Of a stretch of DNA of 64,000 nt, positions 21,334-32,428 are shown in pieces (the stretch's first letter is position 1; the number at the start of each line of letters is the position of its first letter). The notes below the pieces were generated by a model. The model did not search any database and had not been told where the DNA came from. It saw only the letters and a list, made by a program, of their open reading frames with translations. The position numbers were made by a program, and so were the translations under genes. Source of the DNA: Muscardinus avellanarius (taxonomy: Eukaryota > Chordata > Mammalia > Rodentia > Gliridae); NCBI GenBank assembly GCA_963383645.1, contig OY726565.1, forward strand, positions 33,584,529 to 33,648,528. Direction: 5' to 3'.

Positions 21334-21788
21334 AAAATGTCCTTTGCAGAGGAAACTTTCTAATTAAGGAGTATTTGGGATATTAATTGTACCTCTGCTA
21401 TCCTGATATTATGGGTTAAGAGACTATAATTTGAATTCTGGCAAAGAAAATCACTATAGGAAATAACATCGTTTTTTAACTAAGTACTAAAGCACTTCAG
21501 AATCTGATAGCAAAAAATTTTTAAGACCTTCCTATATTACTTCTTATGCTTTATATTAGTAATTCATTTTCACTTGTTATAAGACAGTGGTGGAATAGCT
21601 TGGGTTAGAATAGCAAGAGAGATAATCAGATTAAGAGCTCATGGTAAGGCACTGTGACAATAATAGAAATTAATGACTTTAAATCCAGAGGGGCCTGCCA
21701 TGGATCCTTGGCTTAAGGAATGTTACTTATACCATGTCCTTCCCTGTACACATCTTCAAGTCTCTTATGGTTTGAACATACTGCTTAA
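21334..21788. other. AT-rich intergenic
   Basis: Nothing recognised. Confidence 0.4.
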
Positions 21789-21796
21789 AACATATT

Positions 21797-21923
21797 AGCT
21801 GGGCATGGTGGCACATGCCAATAGTCCCAGTTACTCAGGAGGCTGAGACAGAAGCTCACTTAAGCCCAGGAGCTCAAGTGGACAACTCAGTGAGACCCTG
21901 CCTCCAAAAGAGAAAGCTAATAA
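21797..21923 (+). mobile_element. 7SL-derived monomer (B1/Alu-monomer-like), no ID half
   Basis: It begins 'gctgggcatggtggcacatg' and contains 'cagttactcaggaggctgag' and 'cttaagcccaggagctcaag', then an A-rich end. It lacks the internal B1-dID features and the ID-like half. Confidence 0.8.
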
Positions 21924-22055
21924 TCATCTAAGTGAAGTTGAATGAAAGATGAGCTATTGCATTATTAATGTTACAATAGTGCCGATACACTAAATTTCTT
22001 TGAAGTCACATTTTAAAATTTTACTACAAATCATATTTTAAAAAATAAACTTCAT

Positions 22056-23285
22056 CTTTTAGAGCTGTTTTAGTTTTACATCAACATTGGGCAGAAAATA
22101 TAGAGGGCTGCATATACTTCCTGGCCCACCTCACACATAGCTTTTGTGGATTCAACAAATCAGTCATCACTCAGAGCTCATGATTTGCTTTAAGGTTCAC
22201 TCCTGGTGTTGTTTATATGCCATGGGATTTGACAAAAGTATAATAACATGTATCTATCATTATAGTACCAGAGAGAATAGTTTCACTGCCTTAAAAATCC
22301 TCTGCACTCAACTCTTTATATCCGGTCCCTCCCCCACACCTGACAACCTCTGATCTCTTTCCTATCTCCAGAGCTACATGTTTCCCAGAAAGTCATTTAG
22401 TTGGAATCATATACTACATATCTTTTTCTTTTGCTTGGTAATATTTTTGAAGGGTATTGGGAATTGAACCCGGGGGTATTCTACCTCCAAGCTACACAAC
22501 ACCCCAAGCCCGTTTTAACTTTTTATTTTGAAATAGAATATCACTAAGTTTCTTCATGCTAGCCTTGACCCTTGATCCTCTTGTCTCTGTCTCCCAAGTA
22601 CGGAGCATACAGGTGTGCACCACCATACCCAGCTTCACTTAGTAATATGAATTTAAGATTCCTACGTGATCTTAATATGAATTTAAGATCCATTCATGGT
22701 TCCATAGCTCAACTCCTCCTCATCACTGAATAACATTTTATTGTTTGAATGTACCGAGTTATCTGCCTACTGATCTGACTTCTTGGTTGCTTGCAGGATT
22801 TGGCTGTTATGAATAAAGCTGCTGTAAACATCTGTGTTCAGGTTTTTGTGTGGACCTCCATTTTCAGCTCCTTGGGATAAATGCCAAGGAGCATGATTGC
22901 TGGAAGGAATATCATTTGATTCTATAAGCAACTGCCAAACTGACCTCCATAGTGGCTGTACCTTTTTGCATTCCCACCAATGAATGGGAGTTCCTGTTGC
23001 TCCACAACCTCAGCAGCATTTGATGTTGTCAGTGTTCTAGATTTTTGCCATTCTAATAGATGTGCAGTATCACTTCATTGTTTTTTCATTTGCATTTCCC
23101 TAACAACATATGTCATGAAACATCTTCTCATTTGCTTATTTACCATCAGTAGCTCTTCTCTGGTGAGGTGCCTATTTGAGTCTTTTGCCCATTTTTCAGG
23201 TGTTTTTCTTATTGTTGAAATTTAGACTTCTATCGTATACAACTTTTATACATGATTTCTCCCTGTCTGTGACTTGTCTTATTAT
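22056..23285 (-). mobile_element. Old L1 (L1M-type) 3'UTR and ORF2 end
   Basis: Read on the plus strand it matches the well-known antisense pattern of mammalian L1M 3' ends: 'agtttcactgccttaaaaat', 'agttggaatcatatactaca', 'gctgctgtaaacatctgtgt', 'ccaaactgacctccatagtg', 'cattcccaccaatgaatggg', 'tgtctgtgacttgtctta'. All frames are broken. A reverse SINE is inserted at 22452-22636. Confidence 0.85.
22452..22636 (-). mobile_element. B1-dID SINE inside old L1
   Basis: A reverse dimer from 'gggtattgggaattgaaccc' to 'gtgcaccaccatacccagctt', splitting the L1M fragment. The L1 sequence around 'agtaatat' appears on both sides. Confidence 0.85.
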
Positions 23286-23323
23286 CCTCATGATAAGTTA
23301 TATCTTTTAGTTAAATACTTTAT

Positions 23324-23495
23324 CATTCTTTAGGACATACACACTGAACAAAATATATTTTAAAATTGTTGGATTCTCATTCCCTTGATAAATCATTTTG
23401 TTGAATTAGGTAACTCATTCCTTAAGACACACAGACTGGACAAAACAATTCTGAAATTGTTGCATTCTTACTTGTTAGTGATAAATTATTATAAA
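23324..23495. repeat. Two-copy imperfect tandem duplication, 92-bp unit
   Basis: 'cattctttaggacatacaca' at 23324 and 'cattccttaagacacacaga' at 23416 start two copies. They also share 'aaattgttg.attct' and 'gataaat.att'. It lies just after the old L1 fragment. The source is unrecognised. Confidence 0.75.
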
Positions 23496-23506
23496 TATAT
23501 TGAATC

Positions 23507-23692
23507 TCTGGTAATGATGGTACACAATTTTAATCTAGTACTTGGGAGGCTGAGACAGGAGGATCACAGGTTCAAAGTCAGCCTCAGCAACTTAGTGAAC
23601 CTTCAGCAACCTAGTGAGATCCTGATTCCAAATAAGAAATAAAATAGGCCTGGGGTTGTAGCTCGAAGGTAGAGTGCCTCTGAGTTCAATTC

Positions 23693-23742
<50 letters not shown>
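23507..23742 (+). mobile_element. B1-dID SINE with (TG)n tail
   Basis: A forward dimer, somewhat diverged at its 5' end, ending 'gagttcaattccc' directly into a (TG)n run (23694-23741). Confidence 0.85.
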
Positions 23743-23744
<2 letters not shown>

Positions 23745-23804
23745 GCATATATAATATATAATACATATTCCAAATATATTTATTCCTATATATATTTAAA
23801 GTAT

Positions 23805-24019
23805 ATAATCCTGTGGTGGTCCACACTTATAATCCCAGCATTTGGGAGGCTGAGACAGGAGGATCACAGTCCGCGGACAGCCTCAGCTACTACTTTATGA
23901 GGCCTTTTACAACTCAGTGACACTCTGTTTCAAAATACAGAATAAAAAATAGGGCTGGGGGAGGGGGGTGTAGCTTGGAGGTAGAAAGCCCCAGGGTTCC
24001 ATCCCCAGTACCACAAAAA

Positions 24020-24051
<32 letters not shown>
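23805..24051 (+). mobile_element. B1-dID SINE with (AAAT)n tail
   Basis: A forward dimer with 'cagtccgcggacagcctcag' and a G-rich linker variant. The tail is about 9 AAAT units (24015-24051). Confidence 0.9.
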
Positions 24052-24219
24052 CCTAACAATAGCAGACTGTTTTTAAGGCATTAACACATGCTTTTTGGAA
24101 TGATCAGTCACATATTTAGAATTAGTTATTTACATTTTTCATTTAGACATTATTGAATAAGTCAATATTTTTATGACAGTATGTTGTAGACTAGGCAGGG
24201 GCAAGAGAAGAAAGAATTC

Positions 24220-24450
24220 TTTTTTTTTCTTTTCTTTTTTCTTTTTCTTGTGTGATACTTAGAATTGAACCCAGATGCATTCTACCTCTGAGCTATACCC
24301 CAGATCTATATTATTTCTTATTTGGAAACAGGGTCTCACTAGGTTGGTGAGAGCCTCACTAAATTTTGGAGGCTGTCCTGGAACCTGAAATCCTCCTATC
24401 TCAGCCTCCTAAGTATTAGGATTACAAGCATGTGCCACTATTCCTGGCTG
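24220..24450 (-). mobile_element. B1-dID SINE
   Basis: A reverse dimer with a T/C-rich tail (24220-24248), followed by 'gatacttagaattgaaccca' and a B1 half ending 'gtgccactattcctggct'. Confidence 0.87.
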
Positions 24451-24569
24451 GAATTTTTTTTTTAATGAGAAATTGAGGTAGCTTAGTCCACCTTATATTT
24501 TAGTTCTGCATTTAAAGTTTACATCGGTTGCCCACTTCTTCATAATAACTGAGTGGTCAGGGAGCAAGG

Positions 24570-25078
<509 letters not shown>

Positions 25079-25454
25079 TTCTTGTTTTACAAGTTCAACT
25101 AGATTTTACTAGGCATCGTGAAAGAGTTTATTATAAATGGTAAAATATTTTAACTGACATCTTCTTTAATCGTTATTTTAATTGAATTACTTAATTATGA
25201 AGTAGTTGGGCCCTGTACCAAGAAAATCCTCATTTATTCTGGGAATCTGTTGTAAAGCTTGCTAATTCTTACCAGTATCCATTTCCTCTGCCTCCTTTTA
25301 GCTACGCATTTCCCAGCCTCCTTACAATGAATGAACTGGCAGACACCAGTTGTGGCTTGATTCATGAGAGTCTCCTTTCTATGAGCCTCTACTCATATAA
25401 ACCTCTACTTTCTTTTCCTTCCCAGAGAAATGTGGTTAAGAATGTTGGCATCTT

Positions 25455-25905
25455 AGCTGGGTGTGGTGGGTTATGCCTATAATCACAGCCACTGGGGAGG
25501 CTGAGACAGCAGGATCACAAGTTTGAGAAAAGTTCCAGTAACTTGGCAAGACCTTGTCTCAAATTTAGAAATAAAAGCCTGGTGTGGTGGTGCATGCTTG
25601 TAATCCCAGTACTTGAGAGGCCGAGACAGGAGGATCGCAGGCTCACAGCCAGCCTCAGCTACTACTTACTGAGGTCCTTTGCAACTCAGTGAGACTCGGT
25701 TTCAAAATAAAGAATAAAAGATAGGGCTGGGGGTGTAGCTCGGAGATAGAATGCCCCAGGGCTCCATCCCCAGTACCGCAAAATAAATAAATAAATAAAT
25801 GAATAAATAAATAAATAAATAAATAAATAATAAAATAATAAAATAGGGCTGGGGGTATAGTTTGGAGATAGAATGCCCCTGGGTTCAATCCCTAGTACTG
25901 AAAAA
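25455..25905 (+). mobile_element. B1-dID SINE with a second SINE in its linker
   Basis: The outer B1 half (25455-25570) and the outer ID-like half (25850-25905) are separated by a complete forward SINE inserted in the A-rich linker. Confidence 0.8.
25578..25842 (+). mobile_element. Nested B1-dID SINE with (AAAT)n tail
   Basis: A complete forward dimer from 'gcctggtgtggtggtgcatg' to 'cagtaccgc', then AAAT units (25786-25842). It sits inside the linker of the outer SINE. Confidence 0.88.
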
Positions 25906-26165
25906 AATCAATTAATATAAAAATTAAAAGGACTGGGAATATAGTAACTAGAGTCAACCCCCAAAGCTAACAAAACAACCTCCCCCCTAACAAAACAAAA
26001 CATCAGAAAAAAGAATGTGACATTTTTATGAGGGTGGAGCCTAGTGCCTGTGTTGTAAGGCTTTGGGAAAAAAGTTGCCTGCTTTCCTGAACTGAATGAC
26101 TAGAGCAAGAAATAAACTTTTATTGTGATATCTGCTAGGATTTGGGCCTGGCTATTAACAATGGT

Positions 26166-27004
26166 TTGCATACATATTAATACAGAATTTAGAGGTACAC
26201 ATGGAGGTAAAAACAAAGGACAAGTGCTTGCTGAGATTTAATGACCAGTGTTATAATAGGCTTTGTTGAATAGGAGGCATGATGACATTCTCAGTTATTT
26301 AGACACAAATTAGACTTCTCATGGAGGACTCCAGCATGAGGAGCCATATCAGATCAAAGAAGCAAGGCCAGTCACATGCTGGAGTATCTTTTTGGCAAAA
26401 GTTGTGAAATTTCTTTCTCATGAAGATAAAGACCCATCTGAAATGTAAAGTGTAAAAAACAATCGTATTCAAACTTAAAACATTGCATTCAAGATTAAAC
26501 GATACTGACTCCAAAGGTGCAGCTAGGACTCTAGAGGCTACAGTTTGGGGCCTGAATGGCCTCGCTCCACCGGCCTTGCTCTGCCACCATGCACTTGGCT
26601 CTGCTCTTGTTTAGTAAGGTTTGTGCTTTGATTTTTCACATCTCTGTGCCTAGTATTTGTGAGGGCTGGCCATGTGAGGATGTTTGGTTTGTAAAGGAGA
26701 GATAGAGATCCAGTATGGAACACTCCCTGACCCTGGTGGTCATGTGGGATTAACTACACTTCCTGTTGCACCCCTGACTCTGCACCTGTCATAGACATCA
26801 AGAGTGCACTTCTTGGTTGAAGGAAGGGGCAGAAATCTGCAGTGAAAAGAAACTGCTTGGATGTCTTTTGCAGATTGGCTACTAAATTATTAATAGTACA
26901 GTCACAGGGTCCTGATAGCACATGTCCGCATTTAACACACACCTTTCTGTTATCTGTATTAAGTGATTACAGAGTGTGGGTGCTGGGGACAGTGGGTTGA
27001 GGCA
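26166..27004. other. Unassigned intergenic sequence
   Basis: No recognised gene or repeat. Three 60-70-residue minus ORFs lack any motif. Confidence 0.4.
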
Positions 27005-27175
27005 TAAGTCCTGGCTCTGATGCCGATGGGCTATATAAACTGGTGCAATGTCACTCACCTGGGCCTTGATTTTGAAGGATATGGTAAAGATTCAATAAGC
27101 TACTGCTTGAAAAGCAGTTGGCCCAGGGACTAGCAAATAGCAAATGCTCAGTAAGTAGTAATGACTACTACCTAC
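27005..27175 (+). mobile_element. MIR SINE
   Basis: MIR order is visible: 'cctggctctgatgcc', 'aatgtcactcacctgggcct', 'gatatggtaaagattcaata', 'cagggactagcaaatagcaa', 'atgctcagtaagtagtaat'. Confidence 0.75.
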
Positions 27176-27652
27176 TATCTCCAAACTTTGGTGATTTTTT
27201 TTACTACAAAAATAAAGTAATACTACTGTCATGTAATTGTAACACAGTAATTATGTTAACTTGTAACTTGTCCCATTTTCTCTTATAATTTACCAGAGGT
27301 CACAGGAAGCCAGGGAAAGCAGTTCTTACTTGCTTTGGGAGCCTATTTTAGGCTGAAGCCGCAGGGACAATTAATGAGCATATTATATGCAACTAAAAGA
27401 AAGGTCTGATTTTCTTATTCATGGAATTCCAGGGTTGCCCTGATCTAATAATCCTTATTGTGGTGTGGAATATTAACTATTTTATAATAAGGGGGAAGAC
27501 ATAATGATAGCATGGACAAAAGTAAAAAAAATATAAGGCAGTTGCATAGATTAGTGTTTTCTCATAAATGTATTAATATAAGTTAATACATTAATTGTGT
27601 CCTGAAAATTCTTCTTACATACATATTTATGCTTATCAGAATGTCTAAATGT
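27176..27652. other. AT-rich intergenic
   Basis: Nothing recognised. Confidence 0.4.
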
Positions 27653-28068
27653 AGCCAGGTGTGGTGGCGCATGCTTGTAAGCCTAGCATTTGGGAGGCTG
27701 AAACAGAAGGATCATGGTTCAAAGACAGCCTCAGCTCCTACTTAGTGAGGCCCTTTGCAACTAAGTGAAACCCTGTTTCAAAAAATACCAGTTGTGGTGG
27801 TGCACACTTGTAATCCCTGCACTTGGGAGGCAGAGACAGGAGATCTTGCAGGTCCAAAGCCAGCTCCGCTGGCTTACAAGACCCTGTTTCCAAATTTAAA
27901 AAAGCATAAAAATAGGTCTGGGAGTGTAGCCCAGAGGTAGAAGGGCTTCCAGGAACCCCAGTACCACCAAAAAAAAAAAAAAAAAAAAAAAAGAATAGGG
28001 CTGGGGTTGTAGCTCCAAGGTAGAATGCCCCCGGGTTTTATCCCCAGTACCATTAAAAAAAATAATAA
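27653..28068 (+). mobile_element. B1-dID SINE with a second SINE in its linker
   Basis: The outer B1 half (27653-27783) is separated from the outer ID-like half (about 27998-28052) by a nested copy. 'agaatgtct' before and 'agaatgcct' after are a likely TSD of the outer element. Confidence 0.82.
27786..27995 (+). mobile_element. Nested B1-dID SINE, 'aggaacccc' subfamily
   Basis: It has 'ggtctgggagtgtagccc' and 'ccaggaaccccagtacca' and a poly(A) tail of about 26 bases. It was inserted in the A-rich linker of the older copy. Confidence 0.88.
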
Positions 28069-28394
28069 AAAAAAGAATGCCTATATATGGCTATGGAATT
28101 CTACTAACACCTGAAATTAACCCTTTTTCAAAGATTTATTTTTGAACAGCTTTAGTGGTGATTGAAGTCCTAATAATTTATATAGTATCTGTCCATTAAT
28201 ATTACATTTAAATTGGAGGTTTTCTAATTATAACCATAATTTATACACACATTTAGGGGACAGTAGTATAATTTTAGAAACAAGGTATTTCCTCATCGAG
28301 AAGTTGTGGGCTTGTGCCAGAATCTAGATAATGTAAAAATAAATTTGCCTATCATTTTATGGTAATTATACTTAATGCCCTCAAATTACTATTG

Positions 28395-28560
28395 AATACA
28401 TTCACTCAACAAATATTTAATTAATTGCATGTATGTTCCAATTATGGTGCTAGCCTCAGGAAGCTAATTATATACATCCCAAACCTTTAAAGAATCCATT
28501 GCCTTGTAAAGATCATCAAGTAAACTGATAATTCTATCACAAAAGGTGCTAACGTTAAGG
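28395..28560 (+). mobile_element. L2-like 3' end (ancient LINE)
   Basis: The pattern 'cattcactcaacaaatattt', then 'tatgttccaattatggtgct', 'tcaagtaaactgataattct' and 'aaaggtgctaacgttaagg' follows the usual order of L2 3' sequences, with heavy divergence. Confidence 0.5.
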
Positions 28561-28892
28561 TCTAGGCAATGCACACCCAGATCTGCTGTATCCTTTAACA
28601 ATTGAAACCAATTGCATTTTTTCAAAGAGATAGATAAATATATAATCCCAATGAAATATACAGTTTCTCAACTTGTTTTATATTTACTAAAATGAGGTTA
28701 TGGCCTAATATGAGAACATAGTACAATTACAAGAACACTTAAAGTAAATACAGTGAGCTTTTACTATTAGTAACAAGTTTTTGGATTTAATATTGGAGAT
28801 ATAAGATTGCTGATATAATATTAAAGAGCATACCAAATTTCAATCCACTTCTTATAATGTAGTTGCAATAAAATAGTAAAATACCTAACATA
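28561..28892. other. AT-rich intergenic
   Basis: Nothing recognised. Confidence 0.4.
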
Positions 28893-29106
28893 GCTGGGTG
28901 TGGTGGTTCAGGCTTGTAATCCCAGTACTTTGAAGGTTGAAACAGAAGAATCACAGGTTCAAGGCCAGCCTCAGCAGCTTAGTGAGAACCTCCACAACTT
29001 AGTGAGACCCTGTTTCCAAATAAAAGAATAAAATAGGGCTGGAGATGTAGCTTAGAGGTAGGGTGTTCCTGGGTTTCATCCTTAGTACCACACCAAACAC
29101 AAAAAA
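28893..29106 (+). mobile_element. B1-dID SINE
   Basis: A forward dimer from 'gctgggtgtggtggttcagg' to 'ttagtaccacaccaaacac'. Confidence 0.9.
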
Positions 29107-29155
29107 TGCCCAACACATCATTAGAAGAACATAAAAAATGCCCATGAACATTAAG

Positions 29156-30099
29156 AAAGAATTTAAATACATACATTCCTTCTCTTTCTGTGCTTGGCTG
29201 ATCTCACTTAACATAATGTTCTCCAGGTCCTTCCATCTTCTTGCAAATGACATAATTTTGTTCTTTTTAAAATTCTGAATAGAATTCCATTGTGTGTATT
29301 TCCCATAATTTTGTTTTTTATTTTATTTTCATATGGATCACATCCCATAATTTTGTAATCCATTCATATATTGATGGACACCTGGCTTGGTTCCATAGTT
29401 TGGCTATTGTGAATTGTGCTGCAGTTGGGTATGCATATATTACTGTAGTTCTCTGATTTCAACCCCTTTGGAAAGATACCCAGCAGTGGAATAGCCAGAT
29501 CATATGGTGGATCCATTCCCAGTTTTCTAAGGAATCTCCACACTGATCTCCCTACTGGCTGAACTAGTTGTACTCTTATCAAAAGTGTAGAACAGTTCCT
29601 ATTTCCCAACATCCTTGCTAACACTTGTTGTTATTTGACTTCTTTATGATTGCTATTCTGATTGGGGTAAGATGGAATCTCAGTGTAGTTTGACTTGCAT
29701 CTATTGCTAATGATGTTGACCATTTTTTTCATGTATTCACTGGCCATTTGTATCTCTTCTTGTGCTCTCATATGTATGAGCTAGGGAGTAATGGAATACC
29801 AGAGGGACTCCAGATAATGGAGGAGAACCTCAGTGGAGTCAGGGAGGAAGAATAGAGGAGGAGGAAAACTGAGGTTCATTAATGGAAATACTACCATCGA
29901 CTATGTGTATACATGTAAATATACCATTGTCAATCTGGGCACTTGGTACTGGGAGGGATGAAGATGGAGAGTTGTGGGAGGGGACACCAAGTACTTTGTG
30001 CATTTATGCCATTGTCAACATGATTTACATTATGATGTGAGACTATAATGTACCAATAAAAGAAAAAAAAAGACAATTTAAAAAAGAATTTAAATACAT
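29156..30099 (+). mobile_element. 5'-inverted (twin-primed) L1 insertion with TSD
   Basis: A perfect 17-bp TSD 'aaagaatttaaatacat' lies at 29156-29172 and 30083-30099. The inside has two parts. Part 29173 to about 29763 is the end of L1 ORF2 in reverse orientation (complement of the 'ggagaacattatgttaagtg' block at the left, ending 'atttgtatctcttcttg'). From about 29765 to 30070 it is the ORF2 terminus and 3'UTR in forward orientation, ending 'gtaccaataaaag' and a poly(A). The two parts abut at neighbouring positions of the element. This is the classical product of twin priming. Confidence 0.92.
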
Positions 30100-30754
30100 T
30101 AAAAACAGGAGCTACTTGAGACCAAGTTAAGCCAAGATATGTTGTAATTATTAACTTATGCAATAGTTGCTACGTAGATGTTTGCATCTACAACATCCAC
30201 AGAGAATGGCGACAGTTTGCCCTGCTAAGCAAGTTTGGATTCATTGCTACTAGTTTAAATTCATTCTATGGGAATGTTTCTTAGCCATATTGTGATGTTA
30301 CTCAATTCACCTAACGTCTATGTTGTTGTTGGATTGCCCTCCAAAAATGTGTTGATCATTCATTTGTTTGTCCTTCCAGCTGATACAGTGTCATATAGGT
30401 ATTAAAACTGTGATCTAGCCAGAGGACCCATGGAACCTAGAGTTTGCCTGAAATAGAAACAAGAAGTTGTACTTGCAACCTAATGGTCAAGTAGATCAAT
30501 AATGTTTTTCTAAGAAAAGGCTTTCAGAATTCTAAGCTGAAGTGCTAGCATCATGGTTGGTACTCCTACCTCAATGAAGGAGGAACCCACTCTACTCCAG
30601 CCATTGATAGCAGTTCTACCAGCTTGGCGCAAGTCTGCTGAGAAGTGAGGGATAGTGCGTAGGTCCCATGAGATTCAAGCAGTAATGGGTCAGGGACAGT
30701 GGGCCAAGGAGGAAACAGGCCAGTGGGAGACAAGTTCCTCCAGGGAACCTTCCA
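30100..30754. other. Unassigned intergenic sequence
   Basis: No gene or confident repeat. Confidence 0.4.
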
Positions 30755-30840
30755 TCAGATTATAAGTTCTTTGAGGACTATCTCTCATTTGTCTTTGAAT
30801 TGATGTTTGAAGGTTTAGAGTTTGGCAAAAATATAATTTT
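30755..30840 (+). mobile_element. Possible L2/MIR-related fragment
   Basis: 'agattataagttctttgagg' followed by 'ctcatttgtctttgaa' resembles the L2-type 'taagctccttgagggcag' block. It is short and diverged. Confidence 0.4.
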
Positions 30841-31422
30841 TTTTAAATGGCCCTCATGAACATAGTAATAGCTAAAGTCAGTATATATTTCATCCCAGGA
30901 GTAAATTAACAGCTTGGACTGAATCCATAAACTAAAAGAGAAATAGATGACACATTTGAGAAAGCTTCAGATTTTAGGAATAAAATCAGCATTCCCTGAA
31001 ACATAATGAATAGTTGGTCAGCATGATCTACTGTTTTACTTGCATTGGTTGATGAACCACTATGATTCTCTCAAGAGCCATTCTGTTCTCTCTATCCCAG
31101 CATTTTCTAAGTATCTCTGTAACTAATCTGCATTTTATTTTCTAAGTATCCTCAATTCATAAGCATTTCTTTCAGATCAATAAATATTTATTGTATACCT
31201 CCTTGATATTTGAGGCAGTTTTGGGAACTAGGTATGTTCAGCTAGTGAGACCTGAAGTTATTGATCTATGTAAGAGTATGTTTGGTTGCAAATAGCAGAA
31301 AGTGCAATTAATAGTCATTTAAATGAATGATTTATTTTTTCCTTCCATAATGAGAAATCAGGAAGCAAATAGTAAAAATTGGTAAAGGGCTATTTTTACT
31401 AGATTGAAAATATCTTTCTTAA
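30841..31422. other. AT-rich intergenic; possible L2 piece near 31.16-31.24 kb
   Basis: 'cagatcaataaatatttatt' near 31175 is reminiscent of L2 3' sequence. Otherwise nothing is recognised. Confidence 0.35.
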
Positions 31423-31618
31423 CCAGAGGTGGTGGTGCACGCTTGTAATCCCAGCATTCGGGAGGCTGAGACAGGAGGATCACAGTTCGCAGACAGCCTC
31501 AGCTACTTAGTGAGGCCCTTTGAAACTCAGTGAGACCCTGTTTCAAAGTAAAGAATAAAAAATAGGGCTGAGGGTATAGCTTGGAGGTAGAATGCCCCTG
31601 GATTCCATCCCAGCAACA

Positions 31619-31659
<41 letters not shown>
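31423..31659 (+). mobile_element. B1-dID SINE with (CA)n tail
   Basis: A forward dimer with 'cacagttcgcagacagcctc'. The tail has about 18 CA units with one interruption (31618-31656). Confidence 0.9.
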
Positions 31660-31697
31660 AAAAAATAATTTGTGTAATTCTTCAAGTAATTTTTATC

Positions 31698-31893
31698 TGC
31701 CTGGTGTGGTAGCACATGACTGTAATTCTAATACTTAGGAACTTGAGACAGGATGATCACAGGTTTGAAGCCAGTCTCGGCAACTTAGTGAAACCCTGTT
31801 TAAAAAAAAAAACCAAATAAATAAAATAGTGCTGGGAGTGTAAATCAGAGGTAGCACATCCATGGGTTCAGTCCCTAGTAACCTCCCTCAAAT
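31698..31893 (+). mobile_element. B1-dID SINE, diverged
   Basis: A forward dimer ending 'ggttcagtccctagtaacc'. Its ID-like half is degraded. Confidence 0.83.
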
Positions 31894-32224
31894 AATAATT
31901 TTACGCTTCTCTCCTACTGATTCCATCTTTATTTAAAATGTTGATGTTTTCATCATGGAGTTTTCATATTAATTTTTATTTAAAAATATTGTACAAAACA
32001 TTCATCTTGGTTATTGATTATCTGAAGGGAGGAGGCCTGCTTAAATTCTGTGTCTGAAGCACAGGCCTCATTTACTCCACTTAACCCCTTGCCTAATTTT
32101 TCCAATGACTAAAGCAATCCTTGTTAAACGTATGCACGCTGATTCATTATTCCTTGATTTACTTTTTGGAGCTCTGAAGCTTTAGCATAGGGGAAAATAT
32201 GTCAGGCACAAAAGCAAACAGGTA

Positions 32225-32428
32225 ATCAGGCATGGTGGCACACACTTGTAATCCCAGCATTTGGGAGGCTTAGACAGGAGGATTGCGGTTCTCAGACAGC
32301 CTCAGCTACTTAGGCTCTCTGTAACTCAGTGAGACCCTGTTTCAAAATAAAGAATAAAGAATAGGGCAGGGGGTGTAGCTTGGAGGTAGAATGCCCCTGG
32401 GTTCAATCCCCAGTACTGAAAAAAAAAT
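32225..32428 (+). mobile_element. B1-dID SINE
   Basis: A forward dimer with a short deletion in the B1 half ('cttaggctctctgtaactc'), ending 'gttcaatccccagtactg' and poly(A). Confidence 0.9.

Larger units (their letters stand above)
25262..26165 (+). mobile_element. Possible MLT1-like LTR fragment, split by SINEs
   Basis: The left part has 'catttcccagcctccttaca'. The right part ends with 'gagcaagaaataaactttta' and 'ttgtgatatctgctagga', which resembles the 3' end and poly(A) signal of MaLR LTRs. Two SINEs sit between them. The identification is tentative. Confidence 0.4.
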
